Assembly: GCF_001373415.1 (NCBI RefSeq)
Contig: NZ_CDSE01000006.1
Coordinates: 1-64,000 of the forward strand
Direction: 5' to 3'
DNA length: 64,000 nt
Source: Paenibacillus dakarensis
Lineage (GTDB): Bacteria > Bacillota > Bacilli > Paenibacillales > Paenibacillaceae
This document shows, one piece after another, positions 27,775 to 36,739 of the stretch. A program made the position numbers and the translations under genes. The notes beneath the pieces were generated by a model that was not told where the DNA came from, searched no databases, and was given only the letters and a program-made list of their open reading frames with translations. Position 1 is the stretch's first letter. Every line of letters begins with the position of its first letter.

Positions 27775-27988
27775 ATTAAAAATGTACCCCGATTGCATTG
27801 GAGTAGTCTGCAGTTTTTTAAGCCAATGCATTATGAAATTGATTCAACTAGAATACATTAAGGACAAAAAAACAATATAAATCTACAAAACTTATGTAAG
27901 AATGTAGATACAGAGAAGGCAGCAACATCACTTAAACAATGATATTACTGAAATAGTCATTCATGTAAGAGAAAAGAGGAACGAGGAA

Positions 27989-28144
27989 GCATTGGAATTA
28001 CCAGAAACGTTCAAACCGATTCCAGAAAATGTAAAGGTGTATGAGACTTTGTATCAAGAATACAGCAAGCTGCACGATTACTTCGGACACGGTGAGAATA
28101 ATGTGATGAAACGGTTGAAATCGATCAAACAATCTGTACAATAA
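27989..28144 (+). pseudogene. 3' remnant of an L-ribulokinase (araB-like) gene
   Basis: In this frame the last 51 residues read like the C-terminus of ribulokinase: [18 protein letters not shown] and [17 protein letters not shown]. No start codon or ribosome site is present and the frame upstream is closed by a TAG near 27907, so this is a fragment. It lies about 140 bp right of the IS end; the missing 5' portion was probably lost in an IS-linked deletion. The remaining 27847-27988 holds nothing recognisable. Confidence 0.72.
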
Positions 28145-28194
28145 GCAGCCTTTATGGAGAATGACCGATTATCATAACAGCTGTATAAAAGCCA

Positions 28195-28240
28195 AAAAAT
28201 CCCCTGGGAGATTTCATATCTCCCCCAGGGGATTTTCGTT
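28195..28240. terminator. Bidirectional terminator
   Basis: AAAATCCCCTGGGAGAT pairs with ATCTCCC..AGGGGATTTT; serves the convergent araB remnant and the secreted phosphoesterase gene. Confidence 0.9.
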
Positions 28241-28261
28241 TAACAGCGCTATCCAGTGAGG

Positions 28262-31200
28262 TTATCTGCCCCAGACACGAAGCAGGGCATCCGCTTTATC
28301 ATTCAGCCACTGCCGGGCGTCTGGTGACGCCAATTCCTGATGTGCTTTATTTCCGAGGTGCTTAAGAAAGTCCTCGATCTTCTTGGCTGCCTGATCATAG
28401 TGACCTTTCTGCATTTGGCTTTCCGCTTGGCTCAGCGCATTCTCCAGCTGTTTGGCCAGCGGATGGGTCACTTTGCCGGAGGTTATAAAACGCTGGAGGC
28501 CGCTTTGCAGAGCAGGCAGGTCGATCGATGTCTTAAAGCTTAGCGGCTCGCTGAGCTCTGATGCCGCTCCTGACGGGAGCAGGGCTTTGACCTGGAACAT
28601 ATAGGTCGTATCCGGCTCCAAGTTTCTCCAAAGGTACACGGCATCGGTCACCGTTGAGACGGCGCCATGATTGCCGTACACCTGATAGGTCACCTGGGTT
28701 CCGTCGGGCGTCGTTACCGGGGACCAGCTAAGCTGAGCCGAATCCGATGTCACGTCTGTTACCTTCAGACCTTGCGGCGCATCAACAGTAAGACGGGTCC
28801 GGAAGGACCAAATATCCGAGTAGGTTCGTCCGCCGAAGCTGTCCTCCGCCATTGCGTACCATTCATAATTTGTATTGCCTTTTAAGCCGTTCCAGTTGAC
28901 CATGGCAGTTGTTCCACTGGCCGCCTGCACCGAACCGATGATATCGTCAGAATACACCTTTACCGTCATGGCGTCGGTAGCCACTCTTTTGACCATCGGT
29001 TTCAAATCCACCGAAAGCTTAAACTCATCTTTGCTCGGATCGTAATAATTGTAATCGTCCAAGTAAGGTGAGTACGTATTCACATAGACGGTATCCGTCT
29101 CTGTATCAAAATGCAGAAGCTTCAAATACCCGCTCCCACCATTCGGAATGCCCTGATAATCGTTAAGAATCTGGTACACCTTTCGATCCGGCTGTCCGTC
29201 ATTGTTATCATCAAGCTGATCGGTACGCAGCGAGCTTCCCGTGAAGTGACCGCTCATGACCATCCAGACGTTCGGATTGGGCACGACTACCTTCTGATAG
29301 ATTTTTTCGCCGGTTGCAGATCTCGTCGCGTTATTTCGCAAATATTCATGCACGACAATGACCGCTTTACGGTCTGGGTGCTCTTTAAGAACCGTGTTCA
29401 TCCATTCCATATCTTCATCATTGAGGCCCCAGCCCATATAGACAAAAATAAAATCGTTGCCGTTCGCTGAGATCAGGTCATAGTGTCCTTTGTTATCTTG
29501 GTAAGACTCTCCGTAGTAAGGTTTATCTTTAAAGCGGTCCTCTCCGAAATACTTCGAGAATTCCGAGTAATCCGGCACAGAAGTGGCACCACCGTCGAAT
29601 ACATCATGGTTCCCCGCGACGACGCCCCAAGGAATCTGTGCTTCTTCCACCACCTTCATGAACTTGTCGGCACGTTCCCACTGCCCTTTGATCCCTGCAG
29701 AGTTTACCACGTCTCCCACGTGCATCACATATTGAATGTTCATGGATTCTTTGGCGTCACGCAGGAAGTTGACTTGGGATTCAAAATACTCCGGCTGAAC
29801 TTCCGCATAGATTTGCGTGTCCGGTATAGAGGCAAAGGTGAAATCGTATTGTTCACGGCGTGGAATCTCATCCTGAATCAAGACTTGGACTTTTCCGTTT
29901 CTAGCATAATTGCCGCCGTCTACTCCTGCTGAGAGGGTAAAGTCCTCCTCAGATGCAGCCACGGTGGACGCCAGGGAATCCCACGTTTGCGCGTTATAAT
30001 TCCATGCATATAAGCCTACCTTGCGTCCTTGAAGCGAATGACCTTCCCAGCTTAGCTCAAGACGGTCGCCGGCACCTGTCTCAGTTCCTACCTCGACTTC
30101 AAAGCGTTGATAAGGAAACTGTTCCACTGAGTCGGTGGTAACATAAAGGTCATCAGATGTCCCGGCTGCGGATTGCTCCTCTGCGGTGAGCTGTGTTTCT
30201 CCGGGAGTCACCAATGTCAGCGGAGGCTCTACATCAGCCGCGTGTTGGTATGCTGTCACTTTCGTGTCACCGGCATGGATCTTTTGTCCTTTAAAAAACT
30301 TCACGTCGAGCGGGTCACCCGTCGGATCGGAAACCGATACCTGCAGGTTCACGTTCGTGTCCGTATCCTCTGATCCGTCAGCAGGTTCGGCCAAGAGCGG
30401 CTTATCCGGAAGCTCTGCAGGAGTGGAGAATGTAATCGTTCTCTCCGTCGATTTACCTCCAGCATCCACAGCCTTAAGCGCAAGACTATGCTCGCCTGGA
30501 GCGAGAGCCGCAGAGGATGTGGAATATGGAACTTCAATAAGCTTGCCATCCAGCTTCACTTCGAAGGATTTGACGGAGGAAGCTGCATCCGTCGCGGAGG
30601 CTTGTATCTCAAAAGCCCCTTTGTAAGTATTTCCCTCGATTAGATTTGTCGTTATCTCCGGCCCTTGGTTATCTACCACCACACTCGCTGACTCCTTGCT
30701 GCCGTCCGGCAGTGACACCTCGACTTCGTGAGGTCCGTCGGCTGCTGCCTCGGTGTTCCACCGGTAGGATATCCCATCCCAGTAATGCTCTGGAATCGCA
30801 AAGTTGAAGTACACAACTGGAAGGAAACGTCCGTTATCCCCCATGTCCAGGATGGTTGCCGGGTTCGTATATTTCGGGTCACGAACGACCGTACCATCCG
30901 CCAGTACAAGCCGGACATTCCGGATGTTGAAATCGTCGAGATCGGGCTCCGGCTCGTTTTCATAATAAGGCCGGTTTACGGAACCCGCGCGTAGGGCAAT
31001 CGGATTAGCTTGACCGTATTTGAACAGATCAGGTCGTACAGGCACGACTATCGTTTGGTATCCCTGGGTGTCGAACGGAATCAGGTACAGCGTTTCATTG
31101 CCCATCGTGGTAACGTTCTGGCCCTTATTTATGCCGTCGGCTTCAAACACGAAATATGCCGTTTTCTCAAGGGCTTGTTCCGTTGGACTGACTTGCTGAC

Positions 31201-32305
31201 CGTCAATCGACAGTGACATGGAGCCTTCACTGGAGGATGACCCGATAAGAACCCGCTCACCTGACAAAACATCGCCATCACGCACGTTCAGTGCTGGACT
31301 TTTCTCATTTCCGGCCAAGCTTAGCGTTCTAGGTGCCGTTGATGTCAGGTTAAAGGTATCGGACGCTTGAAAATAGTATTGCAATGTCGGGCTGCCGAAC
31401 CATTCCATCATCCCGAGCGAGTAGCGGAAGCGTCCGTCTGTTCCGCGCGGCAGGGTTACCATTGTATAATCCGATGTCTTGTTAGTCTTATAGTACAGGT
31501 TGACGGAGGCAAGCAGACGGTCATCGGCCGCTTCCGCCATCAGTTCTATGGGAGATATCAGATCAATACGCGAGGGGTCTGTAAAATCTGTTACCGTCGG
31601 CGCAACTGGATCGTTCACGATGGTGACAGGCTCAGCTGGTACGTTAGCCGGGTTGAAGGCTCCGGGGGAGGCCGGAACGGTTTTTGAGCTAAGCTTCTTC
31701 ATATCGAGACTGCCGGCATCCGGAACGCCATACTCTATACTCAGATCGGCTCCTGTGTCAATTACGCCCTGATTATAACTGGCGCGTACGATGTCTGTCC
31801 CGGTATTTGTTGCCACCACAATCGTTCTTTCCCTCAGGTTGTTGAGCCCACCGGGAATCCGGACAATGTCTTTATTCTCAACGAGCGAGGTTTGAAAATG
31901 CTGATTGAAGTCCGCCACCGTCTTGGACTGAGCAGACGGCGTGACCGCCCAGAAGACCATGGCCTGCTTAGGCTGAATGATGATCTGCTGATCGGTATAA
32001 GGCCGCCAGAACGAATCGTTACCTGGTTCACCCGGGTATCTGTATAATATGGAATAATCCTTAAAATCAATCGGCTGGTCGCTGTTGTTATAGACCTCTA
32101 TGTACTCATAAGGGTCCTCTCCCAGACCATCGTCTCCGCCCGAGTCAGGGACCAATTCAGTAATGAGCATGCGGGGTATTCCGGCTTCCGCCGTGGCAGC
32201 ACCGGGGCTTGCTGCTGAAGCAGGATTGCTGAACGGCAGAAGAGTGCCAGCGGTAAGCTGAGCGGCCATCATACAGGCGAGGAAGGGGGTTAGTTTCTTT
32301 TTCAC
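28262..32305 (-). CDS. Large secreted metallophosphoesterase with lamin-tail, FN3 and FIMAH domains
   Basis: 1347-aa exported protein. Signal peptide (residues 1-31, cleavage near ASAAS), lamin-tail domain at about 45-165 (LITELVPDSGGDDGLG, EYIEVYNNSD), an Ig-like region around 550-640, a calcineurin-type phosphoesterase at about 815-1085 with SIPDTQ, HVGDVVN, GNHD, VVHEY and SGHFTG metal motifs, a fibronectin type III domain at about 1172-1258, and a C-terminal FIMAH helical domain at about 1262-1347. No LPXTG or SLH anchor, so it is released or held by its non-catalytic domains. Start is GTG at 32305 after AAGGAGATG. Likely scavenges phosphate or cleaves nucleotides or phosphodiesters outside the cell; substrate unknown. 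Confidence 0.9.
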   Translation of the reverse strand: MKKKLTPFLACMMAAQLTAGTLLPFSNPASAASPGAATAEAGIPRMLITELVPDSGGDDGLGEDPYEYIEVYNNSDQPIDFKDYSILYRYPGEPGNDSFWRPYTDQQIIIQPKQAMVFWAVTPSAQSKTVADFNQHFQTSLVENKDIVRIPGGLNNLRERTIVVATNTGTDIVRASYNQGVIDTGADLSIEYGVPDAGSLDMKKLSSKTVPASPGAFNPANVPAEPVTIVNDPVAPTVTDFTDPSRIDLISPIELMAEAADDRLLASVNLYYKTNKTSDYTMVTLPRGTDGRFRYSLGMMEWFGSPTLQYYFQASDTFNLTSTAPRTLSLAGNEKSPALNVRDGDVLSGERVLIGSSSSEGSMSLSIDGQQVSPTEQALEKTAYFVFEADGINKGQNVTTMGNETLYLIPFDTQGYQTIVVPVRPDLFKYGQANPIALRAGSVNRPYYENEPEPDLDDFNIRNVRLVLADGTVVRDPKYTNPATILDMGDNGRFLPVVYFNFAIPEHYWDGISYRWNTEAAADGPHEVEVSLPDGSKESASVVVDNQGPEITTNLIEGNTYKGAFEIQASATDAASSVKSFEVKLDGKLIEVPYSTSSAALAPGEHSLALKAVDAGGKSTERTITFSTPAELPDKPLLAEPADGSEDTDTNVNLQVSVSDPTGDPLDVKFFKGQKIHAGDTKVTAYQHAADVEPPLTLVTPGETQLTAEEQSAAGTSDDLYVTTDSVEQFPYQRFEVEVGTETGAGDRLELSWEGHSLQGRKVGLYAWNYNAQTWDSLASTVAASEEDFTLSAGVDGGNYARNGKVQVLIQDEIPRREQYDFTFASIPDTQIYAEVQPEYFESQVNFLRDAKESMNIQYVMHVGDVVNSAGIKGQWERADKFMKVVEEAQIPWGVVAGNHDVFDGGATSVPDYSEFSKYFGEDRFKDKPYYGESYQDNKGHYDLISANGNDFIFVYMGWGLNDEDMEWMNTVLKEHPDRKAVIVVHEYLRNNATRSATGEKIYQKVVVPNPNVWMVMSGHFTGSSLRTDQLDDNNDGQPDRKVYQILNDYQGIPNGGSGYLKLLHFDTETDTVYVNTYSPYLDDYNYYDPSKDEFKLSVDLKPMVKRVATDAMTVKVYSDDIIGSVQAASGTTAMVNWNGLKGNTNYEWYAMAEDSFGGRTYSDIWSFRTRLTVDAPQGLKVTDVTSDSAQLSWSPVTTPDGTQVTYQVYGNHGAVSTVTDAVYLWRNLEPDTTYMFQVKALLPSGAASELSEPLSFKTSIDLPALQSGLQRFITSGKVTHPLAKQLENALSQAESQMQKGHYDQAAKKIEDFLKHLGNKAHQELASPDARQWLNDKADALLRVWGR

Positions 32306-32582
32306 TTGTTAATCATCTCCTTGTTTTTTATTGACAAGCAATGAGTTGTAGTGCAGAAACAAAGCATTAATAAATTAAATTGATTAATTAAAGCTGGATT
32401 ATACCATTCGCCATTCTTTCCGCGTTTCCTCGTTGCTCGAGTAAATTTTTTTTTAGAGATTTGATCTCTGAAGTAGAGGTCGGATTAGTAACGATAAACG
32501 ATTGCAGGTAGTAGGCGCCGGGTAACAGAGCTTTAAAACTGAAGTACGAGCCCACAAAAGTAATAGGGGTTCATCAGTTGCA
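32306..32582. other. AT-rich intergenic region with no gene found
   Basis: Upstream region of the secreted phosphoesterase. It contains AT-rich inverted repeats (TTAATTAATCAATTTAATT) and a small AGAGAT/ATCTCT hairpin next to a T9 run, but no supported gene. Confidence 0.4.
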
Positions 32583-32622
32583 GAAAAAACAAGAACCATT
32601 CTTTATAAGGGAACGGTTCTTG
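32583..32622 (-). terminator. Terminator after the truncated minus-strand gene
   Basis: Stem CAAGAACC / GGTTCTTG followed on the minus strand by GTTTTTTC. Confidence 0.8.
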
Positions 32623-32634
32623 CTCTATATTTTG

Positions 32635-32880
32635 TCAGACTTCCCTAACATCGTAGAGAATACGGGCCAGCAAGTCTTGGCTATAGTTGCCGAAATGTTT
32701 GCCGAAGATCGTCAATCCTCCTTTGTTAACCGATTTTTCCGTTACGGCGATCCGGAAGGTCAGCTCGCTTTTGTAATCCAGCTGAATTTGATCGAGTGTG
32801 ACATCAGAGATGCGGCATCCGTCAATAAAGCTTCCGTCTTTGTTGATACGGATCAGTTTCAGCATGCCATATTGATTCAA
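32635..32880 (-). pseudogene. Probable 3' fragment of a regulator-like gene
   Basis: The 81-residue frame reads like real protein (LKLIRINKDGSFIDGCRISD, then KGGLTIFGKHFGNYSQDL) and is followed by a good terminator, but no ribosome site precedes its TTG or the ATG at 32865. The GGLTIFGK.FGNY.QD pattern reminds me of the C-terminal part of ArsR-type sugar-associated regulators in Paenibacillus, a weak impression. Directly upstream lies a 16-bp match to the IS end, so truncation by a mobile element is possible. Confidence 0.5.
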
Positions 32881-32925
32881 ATTATGAAATTGATTCTAAT
32901 ATGTAATCATTACAATATAAAGTCA

Positions 32926-32954
32926 TTGCCAAGCGAGGACCAGAGTCTTATAAT
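32926..32954 (+). promoter_or_regulatory. Sigma-A promoter of the feo operon
   Basis: TTGCCA, 17-bp spacer, TATAAT; followed ten bases later by a Fur box. Confidence 0.75.
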
Positions 32955-32963
32955 TCAAGTAAA

Positions 32964-32978
32964 TGATAATAGTTCTCA
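32964..32978. promoter_or_regulatory. Fur box of the feo operon
   Basis: TGATAATAGTTCTCA matches the 7-1-7 Fur consensus TGATAATNATTATCA at 12 of the 14 specified positions and covers the expected transcription start region. Confidence 0.7.
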
Positions 32979-32992
32979 CTGAGGTGTTTAAC

Positions 32993-33220
32993 GTGAATTT
33001 AAGCGATATGAATATAAGTGAACCTGCCCGTATTGTAGATGTTGGCTGCAGCAATCAGCTGGTATGCAGACGTCTTAATGACCTGGGTGTAATGGAGGGG
33101 TGTCTCGTCTGTGTAAAGAAGCGGCACCCGTTCGGCGGCCCGATTACGCTTGAGGCGGATGGACAGTGGATAGCAATCCGCCGGAAGGAAGCTGCACAAA
33201 TCGTTGTGGAAGCCGTATGA
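32993..33220 (+). CDS. feoA: FeoA, ferrous iron transport accessory protein
   Basis: 75-aa SH3-like cytosolic protein that assists FeoB. Typical pattern: CRRLNDLGVMEG (residues 25-36), then KKRHPFGGPITLE and a final AAQIVVE. The GTG at 32993 is the start because GAGGTG lies seven bases before it and the Fur box fills the space upstream. Its stop overlaps the feoB start (ATGA). Expected to be induced under iron limitation by loss of Fur binding. Confidence 0.93.
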   Translation: MNLSDMNISEPARIVDVGCSNQLVCRRLNDLGVMEGCLVCVKKRHPFGGPITLEADGQWIAIRRKEAAQIVVEAV

Positions 33221-35226
33221 GCACTATTGTACTAGCTGGTAATCCGAATACGGGCAAAAGCTCGCTGTTTAATATTTTGACAGGTTCATATGAATATGTA
33301 GGGAATTGGGCCGGAGTGACGGTCGAGAAGAAGGTCGGCTATTTAAAAGATGGCCGAGGCGAGATTATCGACCTCCCCGGACTCTATTCCCTGAACCCGC
33401 TCTCGAAGGATGAGGAGGTTGCCTCCAGGTTTCTGCTTAATGAGTCCTTTGATTGCGTTCTGAATGTGGTAGACGCTTCCCAGATTGAACGCAACCTGAA
33501 TCTGACGCTGCAGCTGCTTGAATACGGCAAGCCGGTTGTCATTGCCTTGAATATGATGGATGTGGCGAAGGCGCATGGATTGGACTTGAACGTGGAGCGG
33601 CTGGCATCGCTGCTGAAAATGCCGGTGATTCCGGTCGTTGCCCGGAGCGGCAAAGGCTGTGATGCACTGCTGCACTCGATTACAGAGGGGCTGCCCGAGG
33701 CTCCTGAGGAGCCTTACCATCTTCCGTATGGAGCGCTGCTGGAAGAGGCGATCGCCAAGCTAACCTCCCGGATGCCTGAGCATATGGTGTCGCCGCGCTG
33801 GATGGCTGTTCAGTTCCTTGAAGGTAATCATGTTGTGCGTCAGGCGCTGGAAGAGGAGATGGATTCCGAATGGTTGGAACAGCTGTATCAGTCCACTGAG
33901 GAGTCCATTAAAGATGCCTACGATGTGAAGCAGCTCCCCCAGTATATTCGGAAAATGCGCACCGATTACATTCAGGAGCTTCTTGCACAGTGTTTGACAC
34001 GTTCCAAGGAAGGGCGCAGCACACTGTCAGAACGGATTGATCGGCTCGTTACCGACAAGTATCTAGGTATCCCGATCTTTCTGGCGTTTATGTATCTGAC
34101 GTTTAAGCTGACGTTTGAATGGCTTGGCAGCCCGCTATCCGATCTGGTTGACGGCTTCATCAATGGCCCGCTGCGAAACGGGACGGAGTGGCTGCTGGAT
34201 AGCGTGAATGCTACCGACTTTATCAAAGCTATTATTTTCGATGGTATATTTGCCGGTGTAGGCGGGGTGCTTGTATTTGTGCCTCAGATCTTCATCTTGT
34301 TCCTGATCATTTCATTTATCGAGGATTCCGGCTATATGGCCCGGATTGCCTCCGTCATGGACAGGCTGATGGAAGCGGTTGGTCTGAACGGGAAGGCATT
34401 TATTCCGATGATCATCGGCTTTGGATGCAATGTTCCCGGTATTATGGCGGCGCGGACGATCGAGCAGCCGAAAGAGCGTATACTCACGATTATCCTGACG
34501 CCGCTGATGTCCTGTTCGGCACGTCTGTCGGTATACAGTCTGTTTGTCGGAATCTTTTTCGAGTCGAATCAAGCCTTGATTGTTCTATCTCTATATGTGA
34601 TGGGTATCGTGATTGCGCTGGTATTGGCGAAGCTGTTCTCATCCACCATTCTGAAGCAGCAGGAATCCATGTTTGTCGTGGAGCTGCCCCCTTACCGGAT
34701 TCCGCAGTGGAAGACGCTGTCCCGCAGCACATGGGAGAAGGGCAAAGGATTCGTGCGTAAAGCAGGAACATTCATCTTCGGCGGCTCGGTCATCATCTGG
34801 CTGCTCAGTTATGCCGGGCCTGGCGGACTGGATGTCCCAATGGACGAGAGTTTCCTCGCAATGATTGGCGGGGGGATCGGATATCTGCTGACGCCGCTCG
34901 GATTCGGAACATGGCAGGCGGGGGCAGCGCTGATCACCGGTTTTCTGGCCAAAGAAGTTGTCGTATCTACCATGCACATCATTTACGCCGCACCGGATAC
35001 AGAGACGCTAAAGGGACTGCTTGCCGGACATTTTACAGCGCTTGAAGCATATTCGTTTATGGCATTTATTTTGCTGTATGTGCCGTGTCTGGCTACGGTT
35101 GGGGTTATTCGGAAAGAGACAATGTCAGCGCGCTGGACCTGGTTCTCGATCATTTACGCGCTGGTGATTGCCTATGGAATTTCATTCATCATTATGACGG
35201 CAGGAAGGGCTCTCGGCTTTCAGTAA
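33217..35226 (+). CDS. feoB: FeoB, ferrous iron transporter
   Basis: 669-aa membrane GTPase that imports Fe2+. G domain at the N-terminus: G1 GNPNTGKS at 8-15, G3 DLPG near 49, G4 NMMD near 112. The membrane part contains two Gate-like regions (GFGCNVPGIMAARTIEQP and LMSCSARLSVYSLFVG) with the conserved Cys. The ATG at 33217 overlaps the feoA stop and gives the canonical MSTIVLAGNPN start; the frame upstream is merely open. Second gene of the Fur-controlled feo operon. Confidence 0.97.
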   Translation: MSTIVLAGNPNTGKSSLFNILTGSYEYVGNWAGVTVEKKVGYLKDGRGEIIDLPGLYSLNPLSKDEEVASRFLLNESFDCVLNVVDASQIERNLNLTLQLLEYGKPVVIALNMMDVAKAHGLDLNVERLASLLKMPVIPVVARSGKGCDALLHSITEGLPEAPEEPYHLPYGALLEEAIAKLTSRMPEHMVSPRWMAVQFLEGNHVVRQALEEEMDSEWLEQLYQSTEESIKDAYDVKQLPQYIRKMRTDYIQELLAQCLTRSKEGRSTLSERIDRLVTDKYLGIPIFLAFMYLTFKLTFEWLGSPLSDLVDGFINGPLRNGTEWLLDSVNATDFIKAIIFDGIFAGVGGVLVFVPQIFILFLIISFIEDSGYMARIASVMDRLMEAVGLNGKAFIPMIIGFGCNVPGIMAARTIEQPKERILTIILTPLMSCSARLSVYSLFVGIFFESNQALIVLSLYVMGIVIALVLAKLFSSTILKQQESMFVVELPPYRIPQWKTLSRSTWEKGKGFVRKAGTFIFGGSVIIWLLSYAGPGGLDVPMDESFLAMIGGGIGYLLTPLGFGTWQAGAALITGFLAKEVVVSTMHIIYAAPDTETLKGLLAGHFTALEAYSFMAFILLYVPCLATVGVIRKETMSARWTWFSIIYALVIAYGISFIIMTAGRALGFQ

Positions 35227-35252
35227 ATGGATCGTGAAAGGAAGTGACGAGC

Positions 35253-35429
35253 ATGCTGGCAAGCATCATCATCGGTGTGCTGATCTTCGGCTATGCCGGA
35301 TGGACACTGTTTTCTTATATCAAAAAGACCAAGAAAGGCAAATGCGCCGGCTGTTCCCTGGCGAAGACATGTTCTTCGTCTTGCAGCAGTGAGATTGTAA
35401 CACCTCCCCAGAACAAAGGCGGCCGCTAG
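35253..35429 (+). CDS. FeoB-associated Cys-rich membrane protein
   Basis: 58-aa protein with one N-terminal membrane span (LASIIIGVLIFGYAGWTLF), a basic linker KKTKKGK and a cytosolic Cys cluster CAGC.LAKTCSSSC. This is the family of small Cys-rich partners encoded after feoB in Firmicutes; it may bind iron or assist FeoB, taking the place of FeoC. The ATG at 35253 follows AAAGGAAG. Last gene of the feo operon. Confidence 0.87.
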   Translation: MLASIIIGVLIFGYAGWTLFSYIKKTKKGKCAGCSLAKTCSSSCSSEIVTPPQNKGGR

Positions 35430-35445
35430 TTAAATATAACTGACC

Positions 35446-35490
35446 CAAAGTGTCCCCTCTCCATATAGGAGAAAGGGGCGCTTTTCTTTT
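35446..35490 (+). terminator. Terminator after the feo operon
   Basis: AAAGTGTCCCCTCTCC paired with GGAGAAAGGGGCGCTTTT, then CTTTT. Confidence 0.8.
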
Positions 35491-35649
35491 ATCCGGATCA
35501 CCTGAATGATTGCCAAATCTGGCGGTTTGAATAGGTCGCTATCATACCCGAAAGTGAGTAACGGATCCTTTTTAGGGTAAAACGTATTAGGAACGATTTA
35601 ACGATCACTTGACTTTATGGTTGTTCGGATAGATTAAGGAGGAGACATC

Positions 35650-36495
35650 ATGCAGTGGAAAGGAAGAAGGACAAGCTCTAATGTGGAGGACCGGAGAGGA
35701 AGCAGGGGTCCGGGTCTCATCGGTGGCGGTATTGGAGGTGTTGTCATCCTGCTGCTCGTAACACTGCTCGGCGGCGGCAATGTTACGGATGTGCTGAGCA
35801 ATCTCGTGGGCAGCGGCTCGGATACGGGAGCACCATACACGGAAACGGCGGAAGAGAAGGAGCTGTCTCAGTTCGTGTCTGTTGTTCTGGCGGATACGGA
35901 GGATGTGTGGACTGAGGTTTTCAGAAAAGAAGGAAAGACATATGAGAAGCCGAAGCTCGTTCTTTATACGGGAAGCGTACAGTCTGCCTGCGGAACAGCA
36001 GGCTCGTCGGTAGGTCCATTTTATTGTCCGGGTGACCAGAAGCTGTATATTGATTTGAGCTTTTATGATGAGCTGAGAAAAGACTTTCAGGCACCCGGCG
36101 ATTTTGCCATGGCTTATGTAATCGCGCATGAGGTTGGCCATCACGTACAGACGCTGCTCGGCACATCGGACAAGCTGGCGCAATACCGGCAGCAGCTGAG
36201 CAAGGAGGAATACAACAAGTATCAGGTTCGGTTTGAACTGCAGGCCGACTATTTGGCAGGTGTGTGGGCGCATCACGCGCAGGGGATGAACCTGCTTGAG
36301 GAAGGCGACCTGGAGGAAGCCTTAACGGCTGCAAGTGCCGTAGGGGATGATACTATCCAGAAAAGAGCTCAGGGCTATGTTGTGCCGGAGAGCTTTACGC
36401 ATGGTACATCCGAACAGCGGAAGCGCTGGTTCTACAAAGGCTTTGAGAACGGTACGCTGCAAGGCGGAGACACATTTAACGCGAACAATTTATAA
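35650..36495 (+). CDS. YpfJ-type neutral zinc metallopeptidase
   Basis: 281-aa protein with a short basic N-terminus, one membrane span (GGGIGGVVILLLVTLLGGG) and an extracytoplasmic peptidase domain. The zinc motif AHEVGHHVQ is near residue 159 and the third ligand region is ELQADYLAGVWAHH near 197, giving the HExxH plus E/D set of this family. Cys in SACGTA and GPFYCPGD are also typical. Start ATG at 35650 after AAGGAGG. Substrate unknown; envelope quality control is plausible. Confidence 0.92.
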   Translation: MQWKGRRTSSNVEDRRGSRGPGLIGGGIGGVVILLLVTLLGGGNVTDVLSNLVGSGSDTGAPYTETAEEKELSQFVSVVLADTEDVWTEVFRKEGKTYEKPKLVLYTGSVQSACGTAGSSVGPFYCPGDQKLYIDLSFYDELRKDFQAPGDFAMAYVIAHEVGHHVQTLLGTSDKLAQYRQQLSKEEYNKYQVRFELQADYLAGVWAHHAQGMNLLEEGDLEEALTAASAVGDDTIQKRAQGYVVPESFTHGTSEQRKRWFYKGFENGTLQGGDTFNANNL

Positions 36496-36510
36496 GCATA
36501 GACGGAATAA

Positions 36511-36550
36511 AGAGATGGCCCTTTGCTTTGCGGAGGGTCATCTCTTTTTT
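36511..36550 (+). terminator. Terminator after the metallopeptidase gene
   Basis: AGAGATGGCCCT paired with AGGGTCATCTCT, then TTTTT. Confidence 0.88.
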
Positions 36551-36739
36551 GCAGCAAATACAAAAAGTAAGAGCGAGATGATGATTGGATTCGTGGATCC
36601 ATCAAATAAGCGGAGATTTTTAAAAAAGGGTTTATTAATAAAAAGTGTTATTTACCAATCTGGAAAATGGTATAATTTTGAAATCGAAAGGCGTGCATCA
36701 GCCTAAAAGAAACATAACTTTAAAGTGGGGGAATCCGTT

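Larger units (their letters stand above)
26288..27846 (+). mobile_element. IS1182-like insertion sequence
   Basis: Bounded by a 17-bp perfect inverted repeat (TGAATCAATTTCATAAT at 26288-26304; its complement at 27830-27846) around one intact transposase gene. Total about 1.56 kb, in the range of short IS1182-group elements. No convincing target duplication is seen directly outside the repeats. To its right lies only the 3' end of a ribulokinase-like gene, suggesting that insertion was accompanied by deletion. Confidence 0.8.

Noticed and set aside
32578..32982. 134-codon plus-strand frame
   Set aside because: Runs antisense to the better-looking minus-strand fragment, has no ribosome site and crosses the feo promoter.
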